Shown here: in pieces, positions 34,819 to 43,720 of the stretch
How positions within the stretch are numbered: the stretch's first letter is position 1
Layout of the letters: every line of letters starts with the position of its first letter
Assembly (NCBI GenBank): GCA_018105865.1
Contig: CM030869.1
Location: 11,279,482 to 11,343,481, forward strand
DNA: 64,000 nt
Source of the DNA: Metaphire vulgaris
Taxonomy: Eukaryota; Annelida; Clitellata; Crassiclitellata; Megascolecidae
Direction of reading: 5' to 3'
Made by a program: the position numbers and the translations under genes
Notes under the pieces: model-generated
Seen by the model: only the letters and a program-made list of their open reading frames with translations
Database searches by the model: none
Told to the model about the DNA's origin: nothing

Positions 34819-37800
34819 CCTCTCTTATGTATGACTTATTTATATTAATACTCGCAGGTACATGAAGTACTTGTATCCGTACGAATGTGAAAAGCTGAAG
34901 TTGAGTACTCTGAGCGAACTTCAGTACGCCGTGGACGGCAACCGAAGAGAGGGTCGGCGGTCGGGGTTCGGTCAGGAGTTCTCTCCCCTCGCCCCCATCC
35001 TGCCTCTTACCCCTGCAGCAGTCTCCCACATTCACGAGGGTCTGCAGGGGATGAATCCGACCGCCAGGCCACAGGTCCCAATGCTCATGAAAGGTAAGCT
35101 CTATCGTCGTTTGTTTCAATGACAATTGCCTTAAAATAATAACTTATATTTACTGTACGGTACAGTCAAACCCCTTTTACTCGCATTCGGAAACAAACGT
35201 CCGTGTTTATGAGTCCCGATAAGTCTGTCGAGTCACTTCCGGTAGAAATGAACTGTTTCCGGTCCCCCTCTGTTATCAATGTACGTGTAACCATAGAATT
35301 TAATTGTCAATAGGACGAGTCTATGGTATCTCAAAGTGCAGCCAGTTTACCGCCATTTTGTTAAGTGTGATCACATTACCGTAAAATTCCTCATAGAAGC
35401 CGTATCTCTAATACAGCCGGGATTTAAAGTCATTTGATTTTAATAGAAGCCGCAGCTTGAATTAAAAGTCTTACGGTAATTTCTACGGTAGCCATGGTGA
35501 CCATTGTCTAAGACTTAGCAAAGATGGCGGCAAATTGGCGTTAACTTTCCGATGTCTTTGCCATAGATATAAACTACTTCCTGTGAGTATTAATTTCTAT
35601 GAATGGCATTAACGAGGTCTTACTGTAGCTATAACTTACTTTACATCTGTTTTACTATCCGATTCATAGATTGCTATTATCTACAGTGTACAGGAGATAC
35701 TATATTGAAGGATTTACTGTACATGATATCTTTATCAGTTCTTTTCTGTTTTCTATCTCGTTTCTTCGCTTAATTTCTTCTTTTCTTCTCATTCTTTGTA
35801 TTCTTTGCCACTTTCTTTCTTCGTTCTGACGAATGTAATTTATTATTTCGCGTTCATTATTTGTTTCTTCTTTTGAGTTTATTCGTCTCTTCTAATGATT
35901 CTAATTACCTTCTTTTTCCCTATTTCTTCTGTCTGTCTGCGTGTCTGTCTGCGTGTCTGTCTGTGTGTCTGTGTGTCTGTGTGTCTGTCTGTTTGTCTGC
36001 GTGTCTGTCTGCGTGTCTGTCTACGTGTCTGTCTGCGTGTCTGTCTGTCTGTCTGCATGTCTGTCTGTCTGTCCGACTGACTCACTTCTGTGCCTATGAA
36101 GTTGTCTCGTAATGTCTTGTAAAACGAAAGACGCAGTCGATTGTTTTGATAAGTCGCTGATCTGAGCAGCTGTGCTTTCCTCTTCCGATCGATTGACGGA
36201 ATCGTAACACAGCCGAGTGAAACCTCTCTCCTCCGTTCCTCTCTTCCTCCTCTCATCCTCCTCCTCTTCCTCCTCCTTCTCCTCCGTCTTTTTATCTTCT
36301 TCTGCTCCATCCTGTATTCCTTCTCGGCGGCGAAGTATATGGCCGGCGTATAGTGGCCGAGCTATAGACGGAAGAGAAGTGGGGGGCCCTGCAGAGGAGG
36401 AAGGACCCCGAGGCCAGAGGAGGAGAGGAGGCGAGGAGGAGTAGACGGCCAGCCAGACAGACAACACACGTGCAAAAAAGAAGAGAGGAATTATGAGAGG
36501 ATGAAGACAGACGGCAGATGTTTACACCTCACAGAAGATTTGATGTACGACAATTCCATTTGTAACAGATTTCATCGGGACGGACAGCCAGACAGACGAA
36601 GACACCGACGCCCACACGTACGAGGAGGGACATCCAGACAGACCGGGGCGAGGAGGGGGAGGTCCAGGGTGGTTCGAGTGAAGCAACTGACAACTGATCG
36701 TCGAAAGGAATTACAACAGTCCCTGATGCGGGGCGATTGAAAGGCAAGAGATGGAAGCCTGGGGAGAGGAGAGGGAGGGGGTGAATTCGACGACCAAAGC
36801 CCAGGGAATGTGACGTCATGATGTTTAAGAGATCGGGGTGGAGGGAAAGGAGAGGTTAGAACTATGAATAACTTCGGTGAAGATTTTTGCGGGGCAAACA
36901 GACCCCATCAGAAGGCGGGGGTCGGGGGGGAAGGGGGGTCGGACGGGCCACTTGACCCGGGGTTCTGCGCAAAGTGGCCTAAAAATAACCGGCAAATATA
37001 AATTATATTAAAAAATGCTGTTAAAGCTCTGGATTCATATTAAGGGTTACGATGTTGAGGGACCTAAAATTTGTAAACGACCCCTGACCTGTGAAAGGGC
37101 TTGGGGCAGGTGAGCGATCTTACCTACGGTTTTTTATCTGAGAAGAAATCATTTTACAGAAGAACTTCGTTATAATAGTGACCCAACCCAATCGAACGCA
37201 AGCCAACTCATGGGTTAACCCAACCCATGACCATCTCTGGTATAACGTACTAAATTTTACAGACTCGCTAATTACGTCATAGCGAAGTTCTACTGTATAC
37301 TGAGAATTCGTAGATTGCATATCAGGGTTATTTCTAGGATTATCAATTGGGGTGTTGATATATTCTGGGGGTTCCCTCCCTCCCCTCATGGCGAGCGATA
37401 GCATCTTAGCTTCATCATAATTATGGAGGTGTTGCTCTCAGATTGGGGGGTCTTGGGGAATCGGTTAGGGGCATAGGCGGATTTTATTAAAGGCTAGGGT
37501 AGGCTTAAGCCTATCCAACTAATCCCACCAAAACAAAACAAAAAATTTTCCATCAACACCAGGTCTGTCGCGTGCTGGGTGGCACCCCCAGACCCCCATG
37601 CTAGCCTACCCAAATATTAAACTCTAAATCCGCCTATGGTTAGGGGGGCGTGAAACTATTTCTGGGGCATATATGAGACGACGCTGGTCTGTGTTGATTT
37701 TCATGCCCTGAATAATATTTCTCTTCAGACCGCGATCATCACGTGATGCTGACGCCTACCCTCAACCAACTCCGAACTCTGGCGGAGTGCGAGACCCAGA

Positions 37801-38703
37801 CGGCGAAGGCAGCCGCCAACCAGGCGATCGTCGAGGCAACGAAGCGGATGGAGGAGGCGACCAGGGCGGCGGTTCTCAACTCCGGTCCCTGTCCAGGGCA
37901 GCAGCAGCAGCTGACGATCCAGGGCGCCGCTGCTTCGCGTCTCCTGGGGCCAGCGGGTCCCTCGTCGTCGACCGGCGGCGGCGGCGGCGGCGGCGGCAAC
38001 CCGATGCCAAAGACGGGAGAGGGCCCCGTCGTCAAGAGACCGGGGGGCCTAGACGATGAACGTCGCTTCCAGTCTTCGCTGCTGCATCATCGGACCAGTG
38101 GAGCGGGGGTCAGTACGGCCCACATCAGGCTCACCGGTCAGGGTAAGAAGCACCGTACTTCGCTAGGGCTAGGGGAGTGGGGGGTGTGGGGTCTTTGCCA
38201 GTATGTCTATGTTGTCAGGTGATCATCTCTGATGGTTCCGGATGAAATTTGTACAAAACGCGGTGTGAAAATATGTCGATATTTTAGAAAACTCGTCTTC
38301 AGAAAATTAAGTAAGTAAGCAAAGTAGCCTATCGTGAATTTATTTAGCGCTTTCTAAAGTGGTGCCGCTTATTCTTTCTCAGGCACTTAATCTAAATTTG
38401 AAATATCTATAGGAGTATATATCCAGAAAATTAGCAAAACTTCTATTATGTATTTCCCCGTGGAATTCGATTGATTATTCGATGATTGCTTTGATTGCTT
38501 TTGCATTTTTTTCAATCACCACTTTTCTCAAATCGCGATTTCAATCGCATGATGATAATTGCCATGGAAACGAACCTGTCTGTGTAGGAAACGGACACTC
38601 GAATCACCTTGGCAACTCGATCATCGGCTCCATGGAGATCAACGGAGTTCTCTACCAAGGGGTTCTCTTCGCTCAACCGCCGACGGCAAACGTCATGGAG
38701 TGA
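22547..38703 (+). CDS. ARID3: ARID3 / dead ringer (retained) transcription factor
   Basis: An AT-rich DNA-binding nuclear factor. Coding exons: 22547-23404 (possibly from 22517), 25093-25165, 34232-34415, 34858-35093, 37729-38142, 38588-38703. All introns are GT-AG, phases agree, and the sum is 1881 nt (626 residues plus TGA). Exon 1 encodes a disordered N-terminus with an acidic Glu/Asp run (about residues 44-95), an Asp/Arg-rich part, a poly-Gly run and a Ser/Pro stretch, ending WTFEEQFKQ. Exons 2-4 encode the extended ARID: LYELTDDPNRKFFLDDLF, then NRIPIMAKQTLDLFELF, GGLVEVINKKLWREITKGL, SITSAAFTLRTQYMKYLYP and GNRREGRRSGFG. Exon 6 ends with the REKLES beta part, SMEINGVLYQGVLFAQPP, matching vertebrate ARID3A-C. 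The REKLES signature itself is replaced by a helical Ala/Glu-rich stretch (exon 5). Vertebrates have three paralogues; this looks like the single invertebrate form. Confidence 0.95.
23508..23646. mobile_element. Foldback MITE with CATTGGCG ends
   Basis: ACATTGGCGTAAACTTGG at the left; the right end inverts to ACATTGGCGAAAAAAATTTT. The interior has a GGGGG half and a CCCCCC half. A related left end (GGCGCAAACTTAGATGAAAA) is at about 21129. Target duplication is not clear. Confidence 0.6.
24524..24592. repeat. (TC)n microsatellite
   Basis: About 34 uninterrupted TC units in ARID3 intron 1. Confidence 0.98.
25287..25669. mobile_element. Foldback element with GCGCAC internal repeats
   Basis: Outer inverted ends CATGGGCGCCCACA and TGTGCGGGCGCCCATG lie in a CAA-rich target (ACAACAAC on both sides). 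Nested inside, 25329-25469 is a second palindrome (TATGCGCACTAGTAGTTTGC against its inverse). Its loop is built of about six imperfect 15-16 bp direct repeats of TTTGCGCACCTG. The frames there give repeated LRT peptides, which are not a gene. Confidence 0.7.
26381..26564. mobile_element. hAT-like MITE, CAGTGGCGGC family, copy 2
   Basis: CAGTGGCGGCTCTACCGG at the left and GGAGCTGCCACTG at the right. The flanks ATTGGTGG are a perfect 8-bp duplication. It is about 85-90% alike by eye to 20824-21010. Confidence 0.9.
27224..27295. repeat. (GA)n microsatellite
   Basis: About 36 GA units. A (CT)n tract of similar size follows at 27399-27467, so the two can pair as a long hairpin with a loop of about 100 nt. 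Confidence 0.98.
27399..27467. repeat. (CT)n microsatellite
   Basis: About 34 CT units, inverted with respect to the (GA)n at 27224-27295. Confidence 0.98.
28486..28543. repeat. (AT)n microsatellite
   Basis: About 29 AT units in ARID3 intron 2. Confidence 0.98.
28623..28638. promoter_or_regulatory. Palindromic RFX X-box with embedded E-box
   Basis: GTTGCCACGTGGCAAC is a perfect 16-bp palindrome: two RFX half-sites (GTTGCC/GGCAAC) around CACGTG. A further half-site GTTGCCATGAC follows at once (28640-28650). It lies in ARID3 intron 2. The site type is certain; its use is inferred. Confidence 0.55.
28833..28992. mobile_element. Tigger/pogo-like MITE, copy 1
   Basis: TACAGTTTAATCTCGATATA at the left and AACGAAGCTCTACTGTA at the right, with TA at both edges. 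The interior contains GTTACAACGCATACTCGG and ACTAAATTTTACAGACCCGC. The same family is at 50263-50451 and 48550-48878, and as solo right ends at 37238-37297 and 59822-59906. No transposase. Confidence 0.75.
29293..29391. repeat. Compound (CACAGTT)n-(CT)n-(CA)n repeat
   Basis: Five copies of a 7-bp CACAGTT unit run directly into CT and then CA dinucleotides. Confidence 0.9.
29695..29758. repeat. (GA)n microsatellite
   Basis: About 32 GA units, preceded by a short (CAT)n run. Confidence 0.98.
30581..30674. repeat. (GA)n-(CAGA)n compound microsatellite
   Basis: GA units change into CAGA tetranucleotides at about 30625. Degenerate CAGAGA repeats continue to 30730. Confidence 0.95.
32209..32384. 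repeat. Degenerate (TCTG)n/(TC)n tract
   Basis: An impure pyrimidine-rich microsatellite of mixed TCTG, TCTC and TGTC units in ARID3 intron 2. Not coding. Confidence 0.85.
32926..32984. repeat. (CAT)n microsatellite
   Basis: CGT/CAT trinucleotides, about 15 units, with interruptions toward the right end. Confidence 0.9.
33539..33712. mobile_element. Copy of CAGGG-TTATTTCTAGG repeat family (diverged)
   Basis: The sequence from ACACCCCCACCCACCCCAAT to AATCCTAGAAATAACTCCG follows the same order as 41336-41608 (CCCCCAAATT, GGCTTGTTCG, TTTTTTGGC, CCCTCCCCCAA, CCTAGAAATAAC). Left end degraded. Confidence 0.55.
33768..33856. repeat. (GAT)n microsatellite
   Basis: GAC/GAT trinucleotides that create a poly-Asp or poly-Ser artefact frame. 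Confidence 0.9.
34748..34814 (+). repeat. (CT)n just upstream of ARID3 exon 4 acceptor
   Basis: About 33 CT units end 43 bp before the AG at 34856-34857. The tract therefore lies where a polypyrimidine tract and branch point are expected. It may bind PTB-type proteins; length changes could alter inclusion of the ARID-encoding exon. Confidence 0.9.
35161..35627. mobile_element. Tigger/pogo-like nonautonomous element
   Basis: TACAGTCAAACCCCTTTTAC at the left; the right end inverts to TACAGTAAGACCTCGTTAATG. TA is at both edges. 467 bp without a transposase frame. The TIR match is partial (about 15 of 20), so the call is moderate. Confidence 0.5.
35927..36073. repeat. (TGTCTGTCTGCG)n higher-order microsatellite
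   Basis: TGTC/TGCG/TGTG units arranged as repeated TGTCTGTCTGCG dodecamers, giving alternating CLSVCLRV artefact peptides. Confidence 0.9.
37238..37297. mobile_element. Solo right end of Tigger-like MITE
   Basis: GTATAACGTACTAAATTTTA, then ACAGACTCGC and AGCGAAGTTCTACTGTA match the right half of 28833-28992. The left half is missing. Confidence 0.6.
37472..37638. mobile_element. hAT-like MITE with CATAGGCGGATTT ends
   Basis: CATAGGCGGATTT at the left and the inverse AAATCCGCCTATG at the right. The flanks GTTAGGGG are a perfect 8-bp duplication. 167 bp, noncoding, in ARID3 intron 4. Confidence 0.88.
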
Positions 38704-38756
38704 CGTCATGGAGTGACGTCTTAGAGTGACGTCATAAAGTGACGTCATCCGCACGT
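38696..38756. repeat. Tandem GAGTGACGTCAT repeat across the ARID3 stop codon
   Basis: Four to five 14-15 bp units of GAGTGACGTCATG(G/A) begin at the last codons of ARID3 (the stop TGA at 38701-38703 is part of the first unit) and run into the 3' UTR. Three of the units contain the full TGACGTCA palindrome. Confidence 0.85.
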
Positions 38757-40337
38757 GACGCGAACTGAGCGCCACTGAAACCGCTGTAGCTTATTCGTTG
38801 CCGCGGAGTCTGGTTGTCACGTGGAAACGACGTTGCCGTGGATACCGTCCGTGTATCCATGGCGACAGACCGCATATAAAATAAGAGATGTCGGTGATGA
38901 CAGATATCGGTCTTTTAGGAAAAATACGGTTTTGAAAATAATAAACATGTTTTGTTGCCGCTATATTGAACCCATTTGTTCAAAATCAGGAAATGATTTT
39001 AACGGCATGAAGAATTTGGCTCCAATATAGCCTACCGTTACGTTTTTAAATCCTTGGGCAGAACCCCCACCCACAACCTCTTCCCAATCCCCAGCACTGA
39101 CCCTAGAAAATCACGTGACCGATCAGCGATCACTTTGAATTGGGCATTACTAGGGGCTGCGCATCAAATGTAGGGCAGGGGTGTCCAAAATGATAATAAT
39201 TCTGGTGCTGGTTCATGATACTGTATCTATGGGATTCAATGTTGACTGTTAGTGGCGCCACCTGTCGAATGAAGCGACACCAATTCGCATATCATTCACT
39301 TTTATACCAAAGGACTGACGAATATTTAACGTGTTGTTAACACTTGTTAGAGAGTTTCTATAGCGCCATTAAAGTAATGCACAACGTAGAAGGTCGACTA
39401 ACGGGATAGCTGCGTAGACATTAGCAATAAACAGAACCAATGAAAAGACTAACGAATTGAAATGTTACCATGGCAACAGCAGAATACGGTACCATAGTAA
39501 CCACAGTGCCTCCGTATCAATGAAACAAGTATCAACCAAAAATTGCATAGATGTAACATTCGCACTTGTGTGTACTAACTTATTTTTTGTTTTCTATAAC
39601 GAGTTCCCAAAATGATTATTTTTAAAATTTCAGCTATTTCACCTCTTCATAAGTCATAAAGGTAACTAGATAAGTAAGTAGGCAAGTAAGTAAGTAGATT
39701 ATTCCAGCGCGACTGTTCTACTGTAATGATAATTCAAGAGTCAAGATCACCAGGTACGGAACAAGATCGAACTGAAATCAAGTATCCGCTATAATTAGAT
39801 CTATAAATGGCGGAGGAAACAAGTGCTATGACGTCATAGCGACTATACCTGGTTTACCTACGGCAAGAATTACCTTACGTATAGGTCTACTCTATGTTGT
39901 TAGTATCTACCTATATTGATATCTTGACGTCACCTGTACATGAGTGACACAAGGAATGCCATCGATCTGCTATCTCAGTTGCTACTCAGGTGCACATTGA
40001 TGCTAGAATAGCGTGTAATTGAGTGACGTCATTATCAGATTGATCGCCATGTGACGTCATCATTCCTGTTGCTACACTGGAATTTAGGTGTTGCGTTCAA
40101 TCGATGACTTCAGGTATATCTGACAGCCCGAGTGACAGGTGAAAATGTCAACGTCCAACAGAATTTGAATTGTTGTAAAGGTGACGCTATGGTCACGTGG
40201 TAAATCAAGTGGACTGTCAATCATCAGGTCCCCAGTTCAAATTCCGGCTTTTCGGCTGCTTTTCTCTACCCCAGGCGCATGCGCAGACGATTCGGCTAGA
40301 AATCATTACGTTTGTTAGATGGATAGATGAATAGATA

Positions 40338-40338
<1 letters not shown>
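38704..40338. other. ARID3 3' UTR and intergenic sequence
   Basis: AATAAA at 38940-38945 is a likely ARID3 polyadenylation signal. Beyond it are TGACGTCA sites (about 39829, 39925, 40024, 40051) and a dispersed TATAGCGCC repeat near 39360. A B-box-like CAGTTCAAATTCC near 40232 could be a SINE remnant. No gene is recognised. Confidence 0.45.
38940..38945 (+). terminator. Candidate ARID3 polyadenylation signal
   Basis: AATAAA, 237 nt past the ARID3 stop codon, followed by T-rich sequence. Confidence 0.5.

Positions 40339-40401
<63 letters not shown>
40339..40401. repeat. (AT)n microsatellite
   Basis: About 30 AT units with one G interruption. Confidence 0.98.
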
Positions 40402-40520
40402 ATGGATAGGCCTAGATAAAGATGGATAAATACCTATATTTGGATGGATAGTTAAATGGATAGATACACAGATAGATGCATAGATTGGTTAGGCAAGCGT
40501 GCAAATAGAAATAGCACTCC

Positions 40521-40600
<80 letters not shown>
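40521..40600. repeat. (TCTG)n-(TC)n microsatellite
   Basis: About 18 TCTG units grading into TC. Confidence 0.97.
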
Positions 40601-40604
<4 letters not shown>

Positions 40605-40659
40605 ACTCTCTCTCCGTGCATCTAAGTTGTATTCTCAGTCGGTAGAATGAAGCAGCTAT

Positions 40660-40880
40660 CGCAGGCCGACAGATGCCGCTAATCGGCCGCCGCCGCTGCC
40701 GCGCATGCGCACTCGCAGTGGCGCCAAGAGCAGCGACCGAAGGAGCGGCGGTCAGCAGAAGGCGAACGGACGGCGGTCAAGAGGGCAGTTACTCTCTGTC
40801 CAACAACCGACTGCGCGCTGGCGCTACATAAAGTAGACGGAACGGCGGCGGCGGCGGCGGCGGCGGTGGTATGAGCCTGA
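40660..40880. promoter_or_regulatory. CpG-rich island with NRF1 site
   Basis: A 220-bp GC-rich patch with GCGCATGCGC (40701-40710), dense CpG and a (GGC)n run (40844-40867). It has no recognisable coding exon. Such islands often mark TATA-less promoters. A distal HCN promoter 8 kb upstream of its first coding exon or an unannotated noncoding RNA are both possible. Confidence 0.35.
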
Positions 40881-41289
40881 GCATAACCCGATCGGGTCTT
40901 AATTCGTAGTCTATCGAATGAAAGCAATTAGGTTCGAGGTCACCCGGTACAGAATTCAGTCGACTGCGAATTCTACAGGTGAGACGAAGGTGTTTGGTTT
41001 GTAGTGTCAATTTATTTCTAAAAATACTCGAAGCTGAACATCTGGGCCAGTTCAGTTCAGTTCAATTTGAACGCATGCCAGTTGAGTTGTTGTTATCATA
41101 CGGGTCATGATATCTGCAGCGTACGTGTACGTTCTTAATATCATCCGCTGATGATACGGTATCATGACGCCGTCTCGTATATCATTTTCGTTGTTGCAGT
41201 TCTTGATGATAATCGTCGTTGTCATCATCCTTATCATCGTCGTCTTAATCATTATACGTGTTTACTGATTTAGTTTACTTTGTCACTGT

Positions 41290-41294
41290 CTCTG

Positions 41295-41336
<42 letters not shown>
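41290..41336. repeat. (CT)n microsatellite
   Basis: About 20 CT units. The element at 41336-41608 appears inserted at or in this tract, since CT repeats resume after it. Confidence 0.9.
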
Positions 41337-41338
<2 letters not shown>

Positions 41339-41608
41339 GGATAGTTTTACACCCCTAACCCCCCAAAGCCCCAATTTGAGGTCGACACCCCCAAAATTTG
41401 GTAATGTGACAATGGTATGCATAAAAATGCATAGTAATTAGCCCTGAACACCCCCCAAATGAAGAAATAACCCCCAAACTTTTATTCTCGGCCAACCTTT
41501 TTCTTTTTTTGCTTGTCAGCCTTTTTTGGCCAAAAATTTCCCAATTCCGACACCCCCAAATTTTTCCGACATCCCTCCCCCAATTTCACAATCCTAGAAA
41601 TAACCCTG
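41336..41608. mobile_element. MITE-like element, CAGGGATAGTT / AAATAACCCTG ends
   Basis: CAGGGATAGTTTTACACC at the left; the right end inverts to CAGGGTTATTTCTAGGATTG. Flanking CTCTCTCT on both sides is compatible with an 8-bp duplication, though it lies in a CT repeat. Relatives: 33539-33712 and one end at about 37324-37350. Confidence 0.7.
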
Positions 41609-41739
41609 CTCTCTCTCCAGAAATTGATCTCCGTCCTGTTCAATGTAATTTCTGTTATTATTTGATGTCTTAGCGTTGGGATAACAGACCTATCTTTCTT
41701 ATCGGTCCACCGTCCACAACCACCGACCCCTCCTCCTCC

Positions 41740-41779
41740 TCCCTTCCTCCTCCTCCTCCTCCTCCTCCTCCTCCTCCTA
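41740..41779. repeat. (CTC)n microsatellite
   Basis: About 11 CTC units with one ACTC interruption at the end. Confidence 0.85.
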
Positions 41780-41961
41780 CTCATCCGATGATCACAGACT
41801 TTGGTACATCACTGTGTATTCACAGATACTTCGTGTATTTTGCCTAAGATTTCTTAAGCTCGCTACATCTTACTTATTCAGCGAGTAATGTCTCAAAAAC
41901 GACGACAAATAATAATCTCAGAATTAGAAAAAGAGCAAAAATCGGCTTAACATTTAAGGGC

Positions 41962-41994
41962 ATATATATACAGTATATATACAGTATATATACA

Positions 41995-42054
<60 letters not shown>
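41962..42054. repeat. (AT)n with CAGTATATATA prefix units
   Basis: Three ACAGTATATAT units lead into about 28 AT dinucleotides. Confidence 0.95.
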
Positions 42055-42057
<3 letters not shown>

Positions 42058-42512
42058 AATAATGCATTCGCCTGTCCCTTTCGCTCGCTCCTTGAGTGTG
42101 TGGATATTACTGTAAATGTTCGGCAGAGATGCTGTACGTTGCCTCTCAGGTTGTTCCCGTGTTTCGCCGCCTTTAAAACTGAGATGGGGTGGGGGAGAAG
42201 GAGTGAGTGAGGGCGACGACCAAGAAGCGACAACAGCGCCCCCGAGCGACCAACGATGCAACTTATCTGGAATTTCTAGGATATCTTTCTGTCGGACTTG
42301 TTATTGCGAGAGAAGTGCAGTTTTTATGCCCGCCCTGTAGTCTTATGGCAGTTCGTAGGACGTCAGCTTTTTTCAGGCCCACTGTGTAGGCAGTTCTCTA
42401 ACCGTCTTTTCCCCACCCCACCCCCGCAGTAGGGGTTTTCCCTGAAGATAAGGACCTCGATCTTCGTTGAATCCTACATCATCTCATCGTCGTCATTAAT
42501 ATTATTATTATT

Positions 42513-42570
<58 letters not shown>
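42513..42570. repeat. (CAT)n microsatellite
   Basis: About 19 CAT units after a short (ATT)n run. Confidence 0.97.
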
Positions 42571-42571
<1 letters not shown>

Positions 42572-43188
42572 TGCTATAAAGAATGGTTTATTTTATACAT
42601 CGGGTTCTATGCATACATTTTACAAGATAACTATTTCGTCATCATAGTCATAGACTTCTTTTTCACCTTCATCGTTATAATAATCTTGTTTGTCGTCATC
42701 ATCATCTTCGTCGTCATAATGATAAGTTTTTGTAGAATCGTCGTCGTTATCATAATGGTAGTTGCTGGCTATTTTGAATCGGCTGCAACCAGATCCCACT
42801 TTGTATTCATACTAAGTACACATCAGCAAAGCCTAAGGCAAGAAGAGAGACAGACAGACAGAGACGGGGAGAGAGAGGGAGAGGGAGAGGGGGAGAGAGA
42901 GAAAGATTAGGACGATGATGTTAAGTATAGGAAGCAGAGCAGAATTCTTGAAGGACTTCGTCTCCTATCATTCGATTCCAATCCTCTTATGCATGATCAA
43001 AGTGCTGCTTAATCTTCGGCATCCTCCTCTTCCTCATCCCCTTCCTCTTCTTCTTCATCCTCCTCTTCCTCCTCTTCTCCTTCTTCTTCCTTCTCCTCTT
43101 TATTCCTGACCGCCTCCCTCATAGTCTAACTTTCACTTTCATTTATGATATATATTTCCGATTTCTATTTTCACTGTGCTCTCCTTTG

Positions 43189-43190
<2 letters not shown>

Positions 43191-43254
<64 letters not shown>
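43191..43254. repeat. (CT)n microsatellite
   Basis: About 32 CT units. Confidence 0.98.
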
Positions 43255-43257
<3 letters not shown>

Positions 43258-43527
43258 TTCTCTTCTATTTTCGACGTTCTGCGCTGGAAGGAAAGCTGTG
43301 CAAGGACCTTGGACGATCAATGATCAATGATGCGAGAAGTGAGGTGAGAAGTGTCTCTGAAGACGAATGCATTCCGTCCATCTTCACTCCTCATGTCTTT
43401 GCTAAACAATTTCTTTCCTATTTCCTCTTTTTAGTAACGTACCTCCCACTTACATTGTTGTTCGTTATCCTCGTGATCGAACCCAGGGTGCTCTGTTGTC
43501 TCGGAGATGAGCACTCAGAAATATGTG

Positions 43528-43564
43528 CATTTGAACGCGGTGAGCATTTGGACGCTAATGACTA
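43528..43564. repeat. Isolated 17-bp minisatellite units (inverse of the 54-58 kb array)
   Basis: GCATTTGAACGCGGTGAGC followed by ATTTGGACGC is the reverse complement of two units of the ACCGCGTCCAAATGCTC minisatellite of 54.6-58.2 kb. It abuts an (ATT)n tract, as there. Confidence 0.8.
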
Positions 43565-43574
43565 CTACTACTTC

Positions 43575-43644
<70 letters not shown>

Positions 43645-43663
43645 AAATTGATTGATTGATTGA

Positions 43664-43719
<56 letters not shown>

Positions 43720-43720
43720 C
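43565..43720. repeat. (ATT)n-(TTGA)n-(TTA)n compound microsatellite
   Basis: Two trinucleotide runs (about 43574-43643 and 43663-43719) are split by four TTGA units. The right run is directly downstream, on the minus strand, of the LINE stop codon, so it is probably that LINE's 3' tail. Confidence 0.9.

Larger units (their letters stand above)
35094..37728. other. ARID3 intron 4
   Basis: Holds a Tigger-like element (35161-35627), a (TGTC)n-like tract (35927-36073), a purine-rich GC stretch (36200-36830), a MITE solo end (37238-37297) and a MITE with intact target duplication (37472-37638). No exon is seen. Confidence 0.6.

Noticed and set aside
40200..40245. tRNA gene, from CCAGTTCAAATTCC
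   Set aside because: No cloverleaf stems or anticodon arm could be completed.
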